From positions 1 to 64,000 of the forward strand of contig JAVEYH010000005.1 in assembly GCA_034003585.1 (NCBI GenBank): DNA of 64,000 nt, read 5' to 3'. Source of the DNA: JAPXSY01 sp034003585 (GTDB lineage Bacteria > Verrucomicrobiota > Kiritimatiellia > RFP12 > UBA1067). Below the pieces are notes generated by a model. That model did no database searches, was not told where the DNA came from, and saw nothing but the letters and a program-made list of their open reading frames with translations. The translations under genes were made by a program, and so were the position numbers. Positions 51,509-61,688 of this stretch are shown one piece after another (within the stretch, counting starts at the first letter, position 1; every line of letters starts with the position of its first letter).

Positions 51509-52243
51509 TCACAGCCAAGCGCAGTTGAGCGCGCAGAGGCCGTAGAGGCAGGCGGTCTCGGCGCGGAGGACCTGCGGGCCGAGGCTCACGGGAACCGCGC
51601 CCGCGCCGAGCAGCGCGTCGAGCTCGGCGGGCGTGAAGTCCCCCTCGGGGCCGACGAACCAGCCCGCCTGCGGCGGCGGCGCGGAATGGGCGGCCAGGGC
51701 CGCGCGCAGCGGGACAGCCGCCGGCGTGAGGGCGGCAACGAACACGGGCGCGGCCTGCGCCACGCGCGGCAGGCTGTCTTGGAACAGGACGGGATGCGCG
51801 AGCTCGGGCAGCCACGCCGCGCCGCACTGGCGGGCGGCCTCCTCCGCCACGCGGAGCCAACGGTCTGTTTTGGCGTCGCCGTCCTCGGCGCCCAGGCGCA
51901 CGACGGTGCGGCCGGAGATGACCGGCACGATGCGCGCGACACCGAGTTCAACCGCTTTCTCCACGGTCCAATCCATGCGCTTGCCCTTGCTGACGCAGGC
52001 GAAGAGCGTGACGGCACAGGCCGGACGCGGATGCCGCCGCAACGGCGTTTCCGCCGCCAGCGCGAGCCCGCTCTTCCCGGCCGACGTGATGACGGCCGGA
52101 CGCGTGCGGCCCTGACCGTCGAAGAGCGTGACGCGGTCGCCGGGTTTGACGCGCAGGACGGTCTGCAGGTGGCGCGACGCGTCGCGGCCAAGCGTGAACG
52201 CGTCGGCAAGCAGATTCTCAGTCGTGACGAGACAGCGGTGCAT
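51509..52243 (-). CDS. rsmE: 16S rRNA m3U1498 methyltransferase
   Basis: 244-residue SPOUT methyltransferase. It has an N-terminal PUA-like domain (RDASRHLQTVLRVKPGDRVTLFDGQG), then the SAM-binding trefoil knot: KGKRMDWTVEKAVELGV, RWLRVAEEAARQCGAAWLPEL, GWFVGPEGDFTPAELDALL and VSLGPQVLRAETACLYGL. The start lacks a ribosome site; it lies 27 bases after dnaJ and may be read from the same message. Confidence 0.95.
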   Translation of the reverse strand: MHRCLVTTENLLADAFTLGRDASRHLQTVLRVKPGDRVTLFDGQGRTRPAVITSAGKSGLALAAETPLRRHPRPACAVTLFACVSKGKRMDWTVEKAVELGVARIVPVISGRTVVRLGAEDGDAKTDRWLRVAEEAARQCGAAWLPELAHPVLFQDSLPRVAQAAPVFVAALTPAAVPLRAALAAHSAPPPQAGWFVGPEGDFTPAELDALLGAGAVPVSLGPQVLRAETACLYGLCALNCAWL

Positions 52244-52270
52244 GAGCGACGGGTACGGTTGTTTCCGCGT

Positions 52271-53464
52271 TCACTTGGAAGTGTGTTTGCGCAACGCGTC
52301 GCGACGCGCGAAAAAGGTGTCGGCGGCTTTATTCTGTTTCGCCGTTTCCGGGAAGTTGTCCGCCGTGGTCTGGCCGGCGAACTCTTCGAGCGCCTTTTTC
52401 TGTCGGGAAGAGAGGCGCACGGGGACTTCGATCTCGACACGGACGTGCAGGTCGCCCGTTCCGCCGTTGAGGTTGGGCATGCCTTTGTCGCGAAGGCGGA
52501 AAACCTTGCCGTTGGGCGTGCCGGCCGGCAGTTTGATGCGCGCATGGCCGTCGGGCGTCGGCACGTCGATGTCCCCGCCGAGCGTGGCGGTCACCGGCGA
52601 AACGAAAACCGTGCAGGCGAGGTCATCATCCTGCCGCTGAAACAGTTCGTGTTCGCGCACGTGCAGCACCACATACAGGTCGCCGGGCGAACCGCCCCGC
52701 AGACCGCTTTCGCCTTTACCGGAAAGACGCAGCCGTGATCCGGTCTCCACGCCTTTGGGGATGCGCAGCGCGAGATGGCGCGGCACTTTCACGCGGCCGG
52801 CGCCGCCGCAGGTTTTGCAGGGGTTGCGGATAATTGTGCCCTCGCCGTGGCAGACCGGGCAGGTCTGCCGCATCTGGATAAACCCGCCGCCCACAATCAC
52901 CACGCCGTGACCGCCGCACTGGCGGCAGGTCTCGCGTCCCGACCCCGAGGCGGTGCCGCGTCCCTGGCAGGTTGGGCAGGCGTCGTGGACCGACAGATCC
53001 ACTTCGCGCTCGGAGCCGAAGATCGCCTCCTCCAGATCAATCTCCAGATCGAAACGCAGGTCATCGCCGCGCTGGGGCGCCTCGGGATTCCGGGACCGGC
53101 GCCGTCCGCCGCCGCCTCCCCCGAACAGGTCGCCGAACCCGCCGCCGAAGAAACTGCCGAGAATGTCCTGCAGGTCGATGTCCTGCATGTGGGAGAAATC
53201 GCGCCCGAAATCGAAGCCGCCGGGTCCGAAGGCGGATTTCATGCCCTCGTGCCCGAACTGGTCATACCGCTGGCGCTTGCCCGCGTCGCTGAGCACCTCG
53301 TAGGCCTCGCAGACCTCTTTGAATTTCTCCGCCGCCTCCTTGTTGTCGGGATTGCGGTCCGGATGGTATTTCATGGCCAGTTTGCGGTAGGCCTTCTTGA
53401 TCTCCTCGGCAGAGGCGTTCTTGCCGAGTCCGAGCACATCGTAATAATCGCGTTTGGTAGCCAT
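52271..53464 (-). CDS. dnaJ: Chaperone protein DnaJ
   Basis: 397 residues, type I Hsp40. J domain ~1-70 with KYHPDRNPDNKEA (HPD for DnaK stimulation), Gly/Phe-rich region ~75-125 (GSFFGGGFGDLFGGGGGGRR), and four zinc-finger repeats CPTCQGRG, CRQCGGHG, CPVCHGEG, CKTCGGAG. The C-terminal substrate domain follows (RIPKGVETGSRLRLSGKGE). It lies 58 bases after grpE on the same strand; dnaK and hrcA are not here. No Shine-Dalgarno sequence is visible before the ATG. Confidence 0.97.
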   Translation of the reverse strand: MATKRDYYDVLGLGKNASAEEIKKAYRKLAMKYHPDRNPDNKEAAEKFKEVCEAYEVLSDAGKRQRYDQFGHEGMKSAFGPGGFDFGRDFSHMQDIDLQDILGSFFGGGFGDLFGGGGGGRRRSRNPEAPQRGDDLRFDLEIDLEEAIFGSEREVDLSVHDACPTCQGRGTASGSGRETCRQCGGHGVVIVGGGFIQMRQTCPVCHGEGTIIRNPCKTCGGAGRVKVPRHLALRIPKGVETGSRLRLSGKGESGLRGGSPGDLYVVLHVREHELFQRQDDDLACTVFVSPVTATLGGDIDVPTPDGHARIKLPAGTPNGKVFRLRDKGMPNLNGGTGDLHVRVEIEVPVRLSSRQKKALEEFAGQTTADNFPETAKQNKAADTFFARRDALRKHTSK

Positions 53465-53522
53465 AGCGGAAAAGGGGTTGGGGTCACGTGTTCCCGGCCG
53501 GACGCGTCCGGCTGCGGAACGC

Positions 53523-54176
53523 TCAGTCTGAAACGCTCGCGGACTCGGCTTCGGCCTGTTCCGGTTCCGGCCTGCCGGAGGAGACGATCACCTGCGCGGG
53601 GCGCAGGAGCCTTCCGGAGAGCATCCATCCGCGCCGGAACTGCTCGATCACCGTCTGCGCCGGCACCGTCGGAGAACTCATCTGCGAGAGCGCCTCATGG
53701 AAGGCCGGGTCGAAGGGCTGTCCTTTCGCGTCGACCGGCGTGAGTCCGTACCGGCCGAGCAGCGACTGGAGCTGGTCGTAAACCAGACGGACCCCGATCA
53801 CAAAGGGATCGGCGGGATCAGGGGTTTTGGCCAACGCGAGCTCAAGGTGATCGACAACCGGCAACAGGTCGCCGAGCAGATTCTCGTTCGCGCGCCGGAC
53901 AAACTCCTCGTTATCGCGCGTCTGGCGTTTGCGGAAGTTGTCGAAATCGGCGAGCAGCCGCGCGTACCGGTCCTTGAGCGTCGCGAGTTCCTGCGCCTCC
54001 GGGGAAGGCTGGGCCGGTGCGGCGGGAGGCTGCGCGGCGGCCCCGGACGCGGCGCGGTTCTCCGGCGCGGCGTCCGCCGGCGGCGTGTCCGGCTGCCGCG
54101 GGGCTTCGGTTTGCGGGGCCGCACCCTCTTTGCCGTCTGCGGCATGTCGGTTTGGGGTTTTGTGCTGTTTGACCAT
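53523..54176 (-). CDS. grpE: Nucleotide exchange factor GrpE
   Basis: 217 residues. The N-terminal ~75 residues are low-complexity (Ala/Pro/Glu), followed by the GrpE coiled coil (ELATLKDRYARLLADFDNFRKRQTRDNEEFVRRANENLLGDLLPVVDHLELAL) and the C-terminal beta domain (VYDQLQSLLGRYGLTPVDAKGQPFDPAFHEALSQ ... GWMLSGRLLRPAQVIVS). It releases ADP from DnaK. GAGGGGAGA precedes the ATG. Heads a grpE-dnaJ unit. Confidence 0.95.
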   Translation of the reverse strand: MVKQHKTPNRHAADGKEGAAPQTEAPRQPDTPPADAAPENRAASGAAAQPPAAPAQPSPEAQELATLKDRYARLLADFDNFRKRQTRDNEEFVRRANENLLGDLLPVVDHLELALAKTPDPADPFVIGVRLVYDQLQSLLGRYGLTPVDAKGQPFDPAFHEALSQMSSPTVPAQTVIEQFRRGWMLSGRLLRPAQVIVSSGRPEPEQAEAESASVSD

Positions 54177-54439
54177 CGGGCAATCTCCCCTCGGGTTTTC
54201 GGGGCGCCGGCGCCGGGCTGGAAGGGCACCGGGGACCCCCGCTCCGGTTCGAAAATCGTGCGGGAAAAAGGAAGAAACAGTGAACCATACTCACTCATGA
54301 TAGTCAAGCGGGCTGAATCGGGCGGCGTGCTCCCATAATCCCAGGGGGGCTGTAGGGAGGGGAAGTCTGAGAACGGGGCGCCCCCTCAAAAAACGTGTCC
54401 CTCGATAGCGGGACGGGACAGGGTTGTTGCGTATTCGAC

Positions 54440-54508
54440 TCCTCACTCCTGAATCCTTATTTCCCCTTGGAGTGCGGTTCCGTCCCCACAAAACGGAAAC
54501 GCACCCCA
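54440..54508 (+). repeat. Family-2 hairpin repeat upstream of recA
   Basis: GGAGTGCGGTTCCGT (54470-54484) pairs with ACGGAAACGCACCCC (54494-54508) with two mismatches. The left flank CTCACTCCTGAATCCTTATT matches the flank of the 4974 copy. Confidence 0.65.
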
Positions 54509-54554
54509 GTCCCTTCGGACACACAAGAAAACGCTCCCTCCCGAGGGGTGTTTC

Positions 54555-54563
54555 TGGTATGAT
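54555..54563 (+). promoter_or_regulatory. Putative extended -10 of recA
   Basis: TGGTATGAT, an extended -10 (TGnTATnAT). No convincing -35. The recA ATG at 54599 follows AAGGAGCGGGAC. Confidence 0.4.
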
Positions 54564-54598
54564 CCCGGACGAATTGCAAACCTTGTAAGGAGCGGGAC

Positions 54599-55633
<1,035 letters not shown>

Positions 55634-55676
55634 GGGATGTCTGCTTTTCTTTCAAGCACAAGGATGTTTTTCGCCC

Positions 55677-57470
55677 ATGACACTCACAGCCGACCAGCTC
55701 CGCGACACCTACCTCAAATTCTTTGAATCCAAAGGCCACGCGATCATCTCCGGTGCCTCGCTGATCCCGGAGAACGACCCGACCGTGCTCTTCACCACCG
55801 CGGGCATGCACCCGCTCGTGCCCTACCTGCTGGGCGAGCCGCACCCCGCGGGCCGGCGCCTGACCGATGTGCAGAAGTGCGTGCGCACCGGCGACATCGA
55901 CGCCGTGGGCGACTCCTGCCACCTGACCTTCTTCGAGATGCTCGGCAACTGGTCGCTCGGCGACTACTTCAAAAAAGAGGCGATCGCGTGGTCGTTCGAA
56001 TTCCTCACGCAGCACCTCGGCTTCGCGCCCGACCGGCTCAGCGTCACCGTTTTCGCGGGCGAGGCCGGCATTCCGCGCGATGAGGAGTCGGCCGCCATCT
56101 GGAAGAGCCTCGGCATCCCCGAGTCGCGCATCCACGCGCTGCCCAAGGAGGACAACTGGTGGGGCCCGGCCGGCGCCACCGGACCCTGCGGGCCGGACAC
56201 CGAGATGTTCATCGACAACGGCCAGCCGGCCTGCGGCCCGGCGTGCCGCCCCGGCTGCCGCTGCGGCAAGTACATCGAGATCTGGAACGACGTCTTCATG
56301 CAGTACAACAAGACGGCGGAGGGCGCCTATGAGCCGCTCAAGCAGCACAACGTCGACACCGGCATGGGTGTCGAGCGCACCATCTGCATGATGAACGGCT
56401 GCGCCACGGTCTTCGAGACCGAACTCTTCGCCCCGCTCATGGCCGCAATCCGTGCGCTCGCCACCGCCCGGCCGGATGAGGAGACCGCCGTGCGAGCCGA
56501 GCGCATCATCGCGGACCACCTGCGCACCTCGGTCTTCATCCTGGGCGACCCCAAGGGCGGCGTGAAGCCCGGCAACGTCGGCGCGAACTACGTGCTGCGC
56601 CGCCTGATCCGCCGCTCCGTGCGTTACGCCAAATTGCTCGGCATCGCGCCCGGCTATACCCGCGCGCTGGCGGAGATCGTGATCGACAACTACAAGCACG
56701 TCTATCCCGAGCTGGAGAAGAACCGCGAGACCGTGATCGGCGAACTGACCGCGGAAGAGGAGCGCTTCGAAAAGACCCTCGCCGCGGGCCAGCGCGAATT
56801 CGACAAGGTCGCGGGCGCGCTCAGGCAGCACGGCCAGACCACCCTTTCGGGGCGCACCGCCTTCAAGCTCTACGACACCTACGGTTTTCCGCTGGAGTTC
56901 ACCGAGGAGCTCGCCGCCGAGCAGGGGCTCGCCGTGGACCGCGCGGGCTACGAAGAGGCGTTCAAGAAACACCAGGAGCTCTCCAAGCAGGGTGACGCCA
57001 CCTTCAAGGGCGGGCTGGCCGACAACACCGCCGCCACCACGCGCCTGCACACGGCCACGCACCTGCTGCACAAGGCGCTGCAGAAAGTGCTCGGGCCGCA
57101 CGCGACCCAGAAAGGCTCGAACATCACGCCGGAGCGCCTGCGCTTCGACTTCTCGCACCCCGAGAAGATGACGCCCGAACAGCTCAGGCAGGTCGAGGAG
57201 ATCGTCAACGAACAGATCAAGCGTAACCTGCCAGTCACCGTCACAACCATGACCATCGAGGAGGCCAAAGCCAAAGGCGCCACAGCTCTCTTTGCCGCCA
57301 AGTACGGCGAGCAGGTCAAGGTTTACACGGTCGGCGATTTCTCCATGGAGGTCTGCGGCGGCCCGCACGCCGAGAACACCGGCGACCTCGGCGGGTTCAA
57401 GATCCAGAAGGAGGAGTCCTCCTCGGCCGGCGTCCGCCGCATCAAGGCCGTGATCCTGAACGTGGTGTGA
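55677..57470 (+). CDS. alaS: Alanine-tRNA ligase, short form without the C-terminal domain
   Basis: 597 residues against ~870 in standard bacterial AlaRS. The aminoacylation core (FFESKGHAIISGASLIPENDPTVLFTTAGMHPLVPYLLGEPHPAGRRL, NVGANYVLRRLIRRSVRYAKLLG) and the editing/SAD domain (TATHLLHKALQKVLG with HxxxH; CGGPHAENTGDLGGFKI with CxxxH) are complete. The chain then ends, so the oligomerisation and C-Ala domains are absent. An inserted Cys cluster (CGPACRPGCRCG) near residue 183 precedes KYIEIWNDVFMQYN and may bind zinc. Short AlaRS of this kind is known in several bacterial lineages. Start preceded by a distant AAGG. Confidence 0.95.
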   Translation: MTLTADQLRDTYLKFFESKGHAIISGASLIPENDPTVLFTTAGMHPLVPYLLGEPHPAGRRLTDVQKCVRTGDIDAVGDSCHLTFFEMLGNWSLGDYFKKEAIAWSFEFLTQHLGFAPDRLSVTVFAGEAGIPRDEESAAIWKSLGIPESRIHALPKEDNWWGPAGATGPCGPDTEMFIDNGQPACGPACRPGCRCGKYIEIWNDVFMQYNKTAEGAYEPLKQHNVDTGMGVERTICMMNGCATVFETELFAPLMAAIRALATARPDEETAVRAERIIADHLRTSVFILGDPKGGVKPGNVGANYVLRRLIRRSVRYAKLLGIAPGYTRALAEIVIDNYKHVYPELEKNRETVIGELTAEEERFEKTLAAGQREFDKVAGALRQHGQTTLSGRTAFKLYDTYGFPLEFTEELAAEQGLAVDRAGYEEAFKKHQELSKQGDATFKGGLADNTAATTRLHTATHLLHKALQKVLGPHATQKGSNITPERLRFDFSHPEKMTPEQLRQVEEIVNEQIKRNLPVTVTTMTIEEAKAKGATALFAAKYGEQVKVYTVGDFSMEVCGGPHAENTGDLGGFKIQKEESSSAGVRRIKAVILNVV

Positions 57471-57505
57471 GGCGTCCGCGGGCGGTTCGGGGAACCGCCC
57501 CTACC
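57471..57505. repeat. REP-like hairpin, copy 3
   Basis: GGGCGGTTC-GGG-GAACCGCCC (57480-57500) and CTACC, preceded by GGCGTCCGC, which is the end of the other half of the dimer at 28692. The A-to-G change in one arm is matched by T-to-C in the other, keeping the stem perfect. Lies between convergent genes. Confidence 0.75.
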
Positions 57506-57576
57506 ACAATCGAATTCCGGCCACAAAATCTTGTAATCCTGTCCGGATTTTCAAGCTGTACGGTGTACTCGGCCGG

Positions 57577-60500
57577 TCAGTCGTACCGTTTGACCAGACA
57601 GACCCGCGCCCGGTCGGGATCGCGGCAGGTGAATTCGATGCGGGTGGCCCCGGACCGGAGAATCGGCACCTTGCTCTCCAGCCGCCCCTCGCTCCGCACC
57701 GCGCGTTTCGCGTCCAGCACGCGCCACGCCTGGCGGTCACGGCAGATCAGACGTTCGCCGGGTTTGAGCGTGACCGGGAAAAGCACCGGCTGCCCGCCGA
57801 CGTTCAGTTGCGGCCGGGACATCGCGCCGCACAACTCGATCTCCAGCGCGGCGCGCTCGCCGGGCCGCACCGCCACCTCCCATTCGGCGCGGGACAGGCC
57901 GTTCGAGGCGAGCGCCAGACGCGGCATCTCATATTCGCGCGCCAGATGCTTCCAGTCGATCGCGCGCCGGTGGCGGGGCGTGCCGAACGCCTCGCCGAAC
58001 GCGGAGACCGTGACCTCCGCGCGTCCGCCCGCACAGGCGAACGCGTTGGCGCCGGCGCACAGGACCGGCCGCGCGTCCGCGCCGCACACCGCACGCGCCA
58101 GCGGTTCACCCCGTTCACTGTACTGTGTGAAGAGCCCGTCCGGCTCCAGTTCGGCGAACTCGCCGGAGGCCAGCGTGAACGGCACATCCAGACGCTGCCC
58201 GTTCACGGTGACGATTGGCCGCGCCAGGCTGACCGGCCGCACCGGCAGGGCCTCAACCGGACTCACCGTCACCTCCGCGCCGCCGCCCGGCGGCACCGCG
58301 TTGAGATAGAGCGTGACCTGGGAGACGTGGGCCATGTCGAGCTGAGTGCGGAAGAGCGCATGCGATCCGGTCTTTCTGTAGGGCCAGACGTGTTCGTCCA
58401 TGCGCGCGGTGTCGCGTTCGCGCGCCAGCAGCGTGACATACCGCCAGCCCGTAAAGTCCAGCGTGACGTAATGGTCGGAGAGCCCGCCCATGAACTCGCG
58501 CGGGCATCCGATCTGGAGGTTGAGCCGCGCGCCCGAACCGTCGCCCTTCACCCACAGGCCGAAGGCGCCGGTGCCGCGCAGATCGCGGTACGGCGCGGGG
58601 AAGGAGAGGGTCGCGCGGGCCCACGCGCCAGTCGGGTTCTGACCGCGGTTCTCCGCGCGCAGGCGCAGGTTGCGCGGACCGCCGCGCGTGTCGCCGGCGA
58701 CCTCCGACACATCGAGCCGCACGGCGGCGTGGGCCGTGGCGGTCTTGAGCGCCGCGAACTCGTCCGCGCGCACCAGCGGCTTGGCGCCGGGCGCGCCGGA
58801 CGGCGCGGCCGCGTACAGCGCCTCCACACGCAGGCAGAGCGGTTGCCGCGCCTCGGGGTTCATGACCCGCCAGGCGGCAGAACCGTCATCCGGTCCTGTG
58901 ACGCGGTGCGTGTCCATCGTAACCGGCGTGAACCGCCACGCACCCCCGGGGGTCTGCCGCAGCCGGAACTCCGCGCCCGGCACGGCCAGGCGCGCCACGG
59001 TCTGCGTGTCGAAATAGCGCGCCAGGCGCAGATGCTCGTACCAGCCCAGCAACGTGAACTGCCGTTCCAGATGATACGGGAGCGGCGCGTGATTGACATT
59101 CACCCCCTGGATCGACATGGCGGCGTCGAGCCCCAGGTTTTTGCCTGCGAAATACTCCATCTCGTCGAGATGGTGCCCGCGCGCGAAGGGGGTCGCCATG
59201 CGCGGTGCCCACCAGCCCATCTGCGGGGCGAGCAGATCCGAAGCGCGGTACCGCGCGCACACCGCGGCGTGGTCGTCATGGAACCGCTTGGGTGCCCAGA
59301 CCGGATGGTCCCAGGCCCCGAGGCGCGAATGGAACCACCAGTTGTGCGCGCCGTGGCAGCTCGCCTCGATCAGCGGATTCCCCTCCAGCCGGCGCATGAT
59401 CTTGTGGCGCATGGCATCGATGCCGTACCGGCTCATCATGCCTTCGGAGCCGTCGAAATAGAGCTGATCCAGCTTGCAGGTGTTGAAGACGCGCGCGATG
59501 CGGTCCGCCAGCGCGTCCGCCAGCGGCGAATCGGGCTGCGGATAAAAGGCGTGGTAACGCTGCTGCAGATAATCGGCACGCGCGCCCGCGGCATGGGCCG
59601 CGGGGCGGGTCTTGAACGCGCCGCGCGTGCAGGCGCGGAAGGCGTAGGGCGGTTCGCGCGCGACCTCGGCGTATTGGATGATCTCGCCGCCGATCCGGAT
59701 CGCGTTGCCGTTGCCGGAGTAGGTGAAGACCACATCGTGGCGCGCCGAAGGAGGCTCGTTGACAACGAGCACCGTGTCCGTCGGCGAGACCCCGCGGGCC
59801 AGCGTGTAGGTGTCGAACGGGATCAGGTGCGGGCTCGCCTCGGGCGTGATCCACGGGTCGCGCGGATCGATACAGGCGGTGAGCGTGTGGATGCCCGCGC
59901 GCAACCCCGCGGCATGGATCCTTTCCACCGCGTCCCGCATATCGTCCAGCCCGCGCGGATAATCGTTGGTGCGCACCGCATAGTGGCCCAGCGTCTGCCA
60001 CCAGCCGTGGAGGTGCAGGGTGGAGAACCCGCCGCGCCGCGCGGCCTCAATCCAGTCATCGGTGGCGGCGTGCGCGAGGTCGGCAAACAGGTAGGAGCCG
60101 CGCGCGGCCTCCGCCTCCAGCGACCACGGGCCGCCGTTTTCCGAAACCGGCACGCCGGCGTGGCGGGCCATGGCGCGCAGGCTGGCCGTCAGGGTGCCGC
60201 GCGGCCCGGCCGCCAGCCCGGCGCGCCAGCCGGAGGGGCCCGGCGGCGCGGCGGCGGAGACGCGCAGCGCGTCCCCCGCGATCCGCATCTCCACCGGCAG
60301 ATCATACCCGCGCAGGCAGACGCCGTCCTCATCATCCGAGAGCAGGTTGGCCATGGCGCCCCGGTAGCGGGCGGGACGGACCGGCAGTTCGCAGAAGACG
60401 AGTTCCGTCGCGCCGGTCAGCGAGTGCGCGAGCAGGGTGAAAGCGAGAAACTCGCGGTGCTCCTCGATCGCGATCACCGCCGACCCGGCCGGATTCGCGA

Positions 60501-61452
60501 ACCCGAAGGTCAGGACGTCGCCCCGGCGCGTCACGGAGCGCGCCGTGATCCGCCGCCCGTCCCCCAACCGGGCTGAAACCAGCGGCGCGGGGCGGGCCAG
60601 CAACTCGCGGCCGTTCGCACGGGTGCGCAGCGAGGTGACCCGGCCCCGGGCGTTCAGGGCCAGCTCCGCGTGCCGCGTGCGGAAAACCGCGAACGGCGGC
60701 TCGGGCGCGCGTTCCGCGGCCGGTTTCCAGGCGGCATCGGTGCGGCCGGCGGGGTTGGCCAGCTCCGCGATCTCGGAGGACGCCAGCGCCCGTCCGTAAA
60801 TCCGCAGATCGTCGATCAGCCCGTTGTGGCAGGCCTCGCCGGTCCAGCCGCCAAGACGCAGCGCGTCCGCAGCCACGGCATGGTCCCAGCGCGCGCGCGC
60901 CACAGGCTTGCCGTCGGCGTACGCGGTGAGGTTCGGCCGGTCGAAGGTGACGCACAGGTGCGTCCAGCGGCGTTGCGGCAGGGCGGAGAGCAAGCTCACG
61001 GAACTCTCGGACCAGGCGTGGCCCGGCGTCCCGGCACGATGGCCCGGACGTCCCAGGCGGAAGGAGCAGGTCTGGTCCGAAACGAAGAGCAGCAGGCCTC
61101 CGGGGCTCCAGGTGCGCGAACTCAACAGGCAGGGATAGCGGCGGGGCGCGGGATCCTCCCACACAGCCCAGAGCGCGAGGGTGAAGCGCTCCGCGCCGTC
61201 GAGTCCGGGCACGGGGGGCAGCTCGGCCAGCGCGTTGGTACCGCTGAAACGCAGCGCCGTGCCGAACGTTCCGGCGACCCACTGCACGCCAACGAGTTCC
61301 GCCTCCAGCCGGTTGTGCGAACGGTCTTCCGCGAACGCGCCGCCCCCCTCATCGCAGGGCAGCCAGAGCAGCAGATCCGAGGCCGGCGGTGCGGCCCGAA
61401 CCAGCATCGCGAGAAAGAATCCCCCCATCATGAGCGGTAACCGGAACGCCAT
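57577..61452 (-). CDS. Large secreted LamG/TIM-barrel hydrolase-like protein
   Basis: 1291 residues, signal peptide MAFRLPLMMGGFFLAMLVRA. Residues ~30-235 form a LamG/concanavalin-like domain (LLLWLPCDEGGGAFAEDRSHNRLEAELVG ... NGLIDDLRIYGRAL). A beta-rich linker domain follows, then a TIM-barrel-like region ~450-830 (FSTLHLHGWWQTLGHYAV, AGLRAGIHTLTACIDPRDPW, KLDQLYFDGSEGMMSRYG with Asp near 667, LIEASCHGAHNWWFHSRLGAWDHP). The C-terminal ~400 residues are beta-sandwich modules. The YFDGSEG strand end resembles catalytic-Asp strands in GH27/31/36-like barrels, but no family can be named. Likely a secreted glycan-active enzyme. It is convergent with alaS. Confidence 0.7.
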   Translation of the reverse strand: MAFRLPLMMGGFFLAMLVRAAPPASDLLLWLPCDEGGGAFAEDRSHNRLEAELVGVQWVAGTFGTALRFSGTNALAELPPVPGLDGAERFTLALWAVWEDPAPRRYPCLLSSRTWSPGGLLLFVSDQTCSFRLGRPGHRAGTPGHAWSESSVSLLSALPQRRWTHLCVTFDRPNLTAYADGKPVARARWDHAVAADALRLGGWTGEACHNGLIDDLRIYGRALASSEIAELANPAGRTDAAWKPAAERAPEPPFAVFRTRHAELALNARGRVTSLRTRANGRELLARPAPLVSARLGDGRRITARSVTRRGDVLTFGFANPAGSAVIAIEEHREFLAFTLLAHSLTGATELVFCELPVRPARYRGAMANLLSDDEDGVCLRGYDLPVEMRIAGDALRVSAAAPPGPSGWRAGLAAGPRGTLTASLRAMARHAGVPVSENGGPWSLEAEAARGSYLFADLAHAATDDWIEAARRGGFSTLHLHGWWQTLGHYAVRTNDYPRGLDDMRDAVERIHAAGLRAGIHTLTACIDPRDPWITPEASPHLIPFDTYTLARGVSPTDTVLVVNEPPSARHDVVFTYSGNGNAIRIGGEIIQYAEVAREPPYAFRACTRGAFKTRPAAHAAGARADYLQQRYHAFYPQPDSPLADALADRIARVFNTCKLDQLYFDGSEGMMSRYGIDAMRHKIMRRLEGNPLIEASCHGAHNWWFHSRLGAWDHPVWAPKRFHDDHAAVCARYRASDLLAPQMGWWAPRMATPFARGHHLDEMEYFAGKNLGLDAAMSIQGVNVNHAPLPYHLERQFTLLGWYEHLRLARYFDTQTVARLAVPGAEFRLRQTPGGAWRFTPVTMDTHRVTGPDDGSAAWRVMNPEARQPLCLRVEALYAAAPSGAPGAKPLVRADEFAALKTATAHAAVRLDVSEVAGDTRGGPRNLRLRAENRGQNPTGAWARATLSFPAPYRDLRGTGAFGLWVKGDGSGARLNLQIGCPREFMGGLSDHYVTLDFTGWRYVTLLARERDTARMDEHVWPYRKTGSHALFRTQLDMAHVSQVTLYLNAVPPGGGAEVTVSPVEALPVRPVSLARPIVTVNGQRLDVPFTLASGEFAELEPDGLFTQYSERGEPLARAVCGADARPVLCAGANAFACAGGRAEVTVSAFGEAFGTPRHRRAIDWKHLAREYEMPRLALASNGLSRAEWEVAVRPGERAALEIELCGAMSRPQLNVGGQPVLFPVTLKPGERLICRDRQAWRVLDAKRAVRSEGRLESKVPILRSGATRIEFTCRDPDRARVCLVKRYD

Positions 61453-61534
61453 CTCTTCCCCCTCCCTTCAGAACGTTTCCCATCTCTGAAAGCGCATTAT
61501 GAGCGGGAGCCTTGCGGGGCGCAAGGCCATTTCC

Positions 61535-61580
61535 GGCTGCGGGTCCGTTTCAACGAAACGGACCCGCAGCCAGGTTTTTT
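61535..61580 (+). terminator. Perfect 16-bp hairpin with T-tract (family-2 repeat)
   Basis: GGCTGCGGGTCCGTTT (61535-61550), CAACG loop, AAACGGACCCGCAGCC (61556-61571), then AGG and six T. It is the shape of an intrinsic terminator but lies in a divergent promoter region with no plus-strand gene just upstream. Its core matches the 4974 and 54470 hairpins. Confidence 0.65.
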
Positions 61581-61598
61581 GCGACGCCGTTTACGCGA

Positions 61599-61628
61599 TT
61601 GCCCGGGATTGCGGTTTTCTGATAAGAT
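61599..61628 (+). promoter_or_regulatory. Putative promoter of the rubrerythrin gene
   Basis: TTGCCC (61599-61604), 18-base spacer, extended -10 TGATAAGAT (61620-61628). The ATG at 61689 follows AAAGGAGG. Confidence 0.45.
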
Positions 61629-61688
61629 CCCACTGTTTTTCAAGAAACCGATTCACGCCCAGGCATGGGTCAAAAGGAGGAATGCGAG

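Larger units (their letters stand above)
54177..54598. other. Divergent intergenic region between grpE and recA
   Basis: No gene supported. Contains a GGGGCGCCCC palindrome near 54375, a GTCCC/GGGAC hairpin at 54397-54414, the family-2 repeat (54440-54508) and the recA -10 element. I see no LexA-type GAAC-N4-GTTC box in front of recA. Confidence 0.65.

Noticed and set aside
54302..54330. Heat-shock promoter or CIRCE element before grpE
   Set aside because: A TTGACT exists on the minus strand at 54307-54302, but no matching -10, no GAGTGC-type CIRCE repeat and no sigma32-like CCCCAT box could be found at suitable spacing.
61535..61580. Ordinary intrinsic terminator for an upstream plus-strand gene
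   Set aside because: No plus-strand gene ends upstream within 4 kb; the hairpin matches a repeat family placed before promoters, so it was kept as a repeat with terminator shape.
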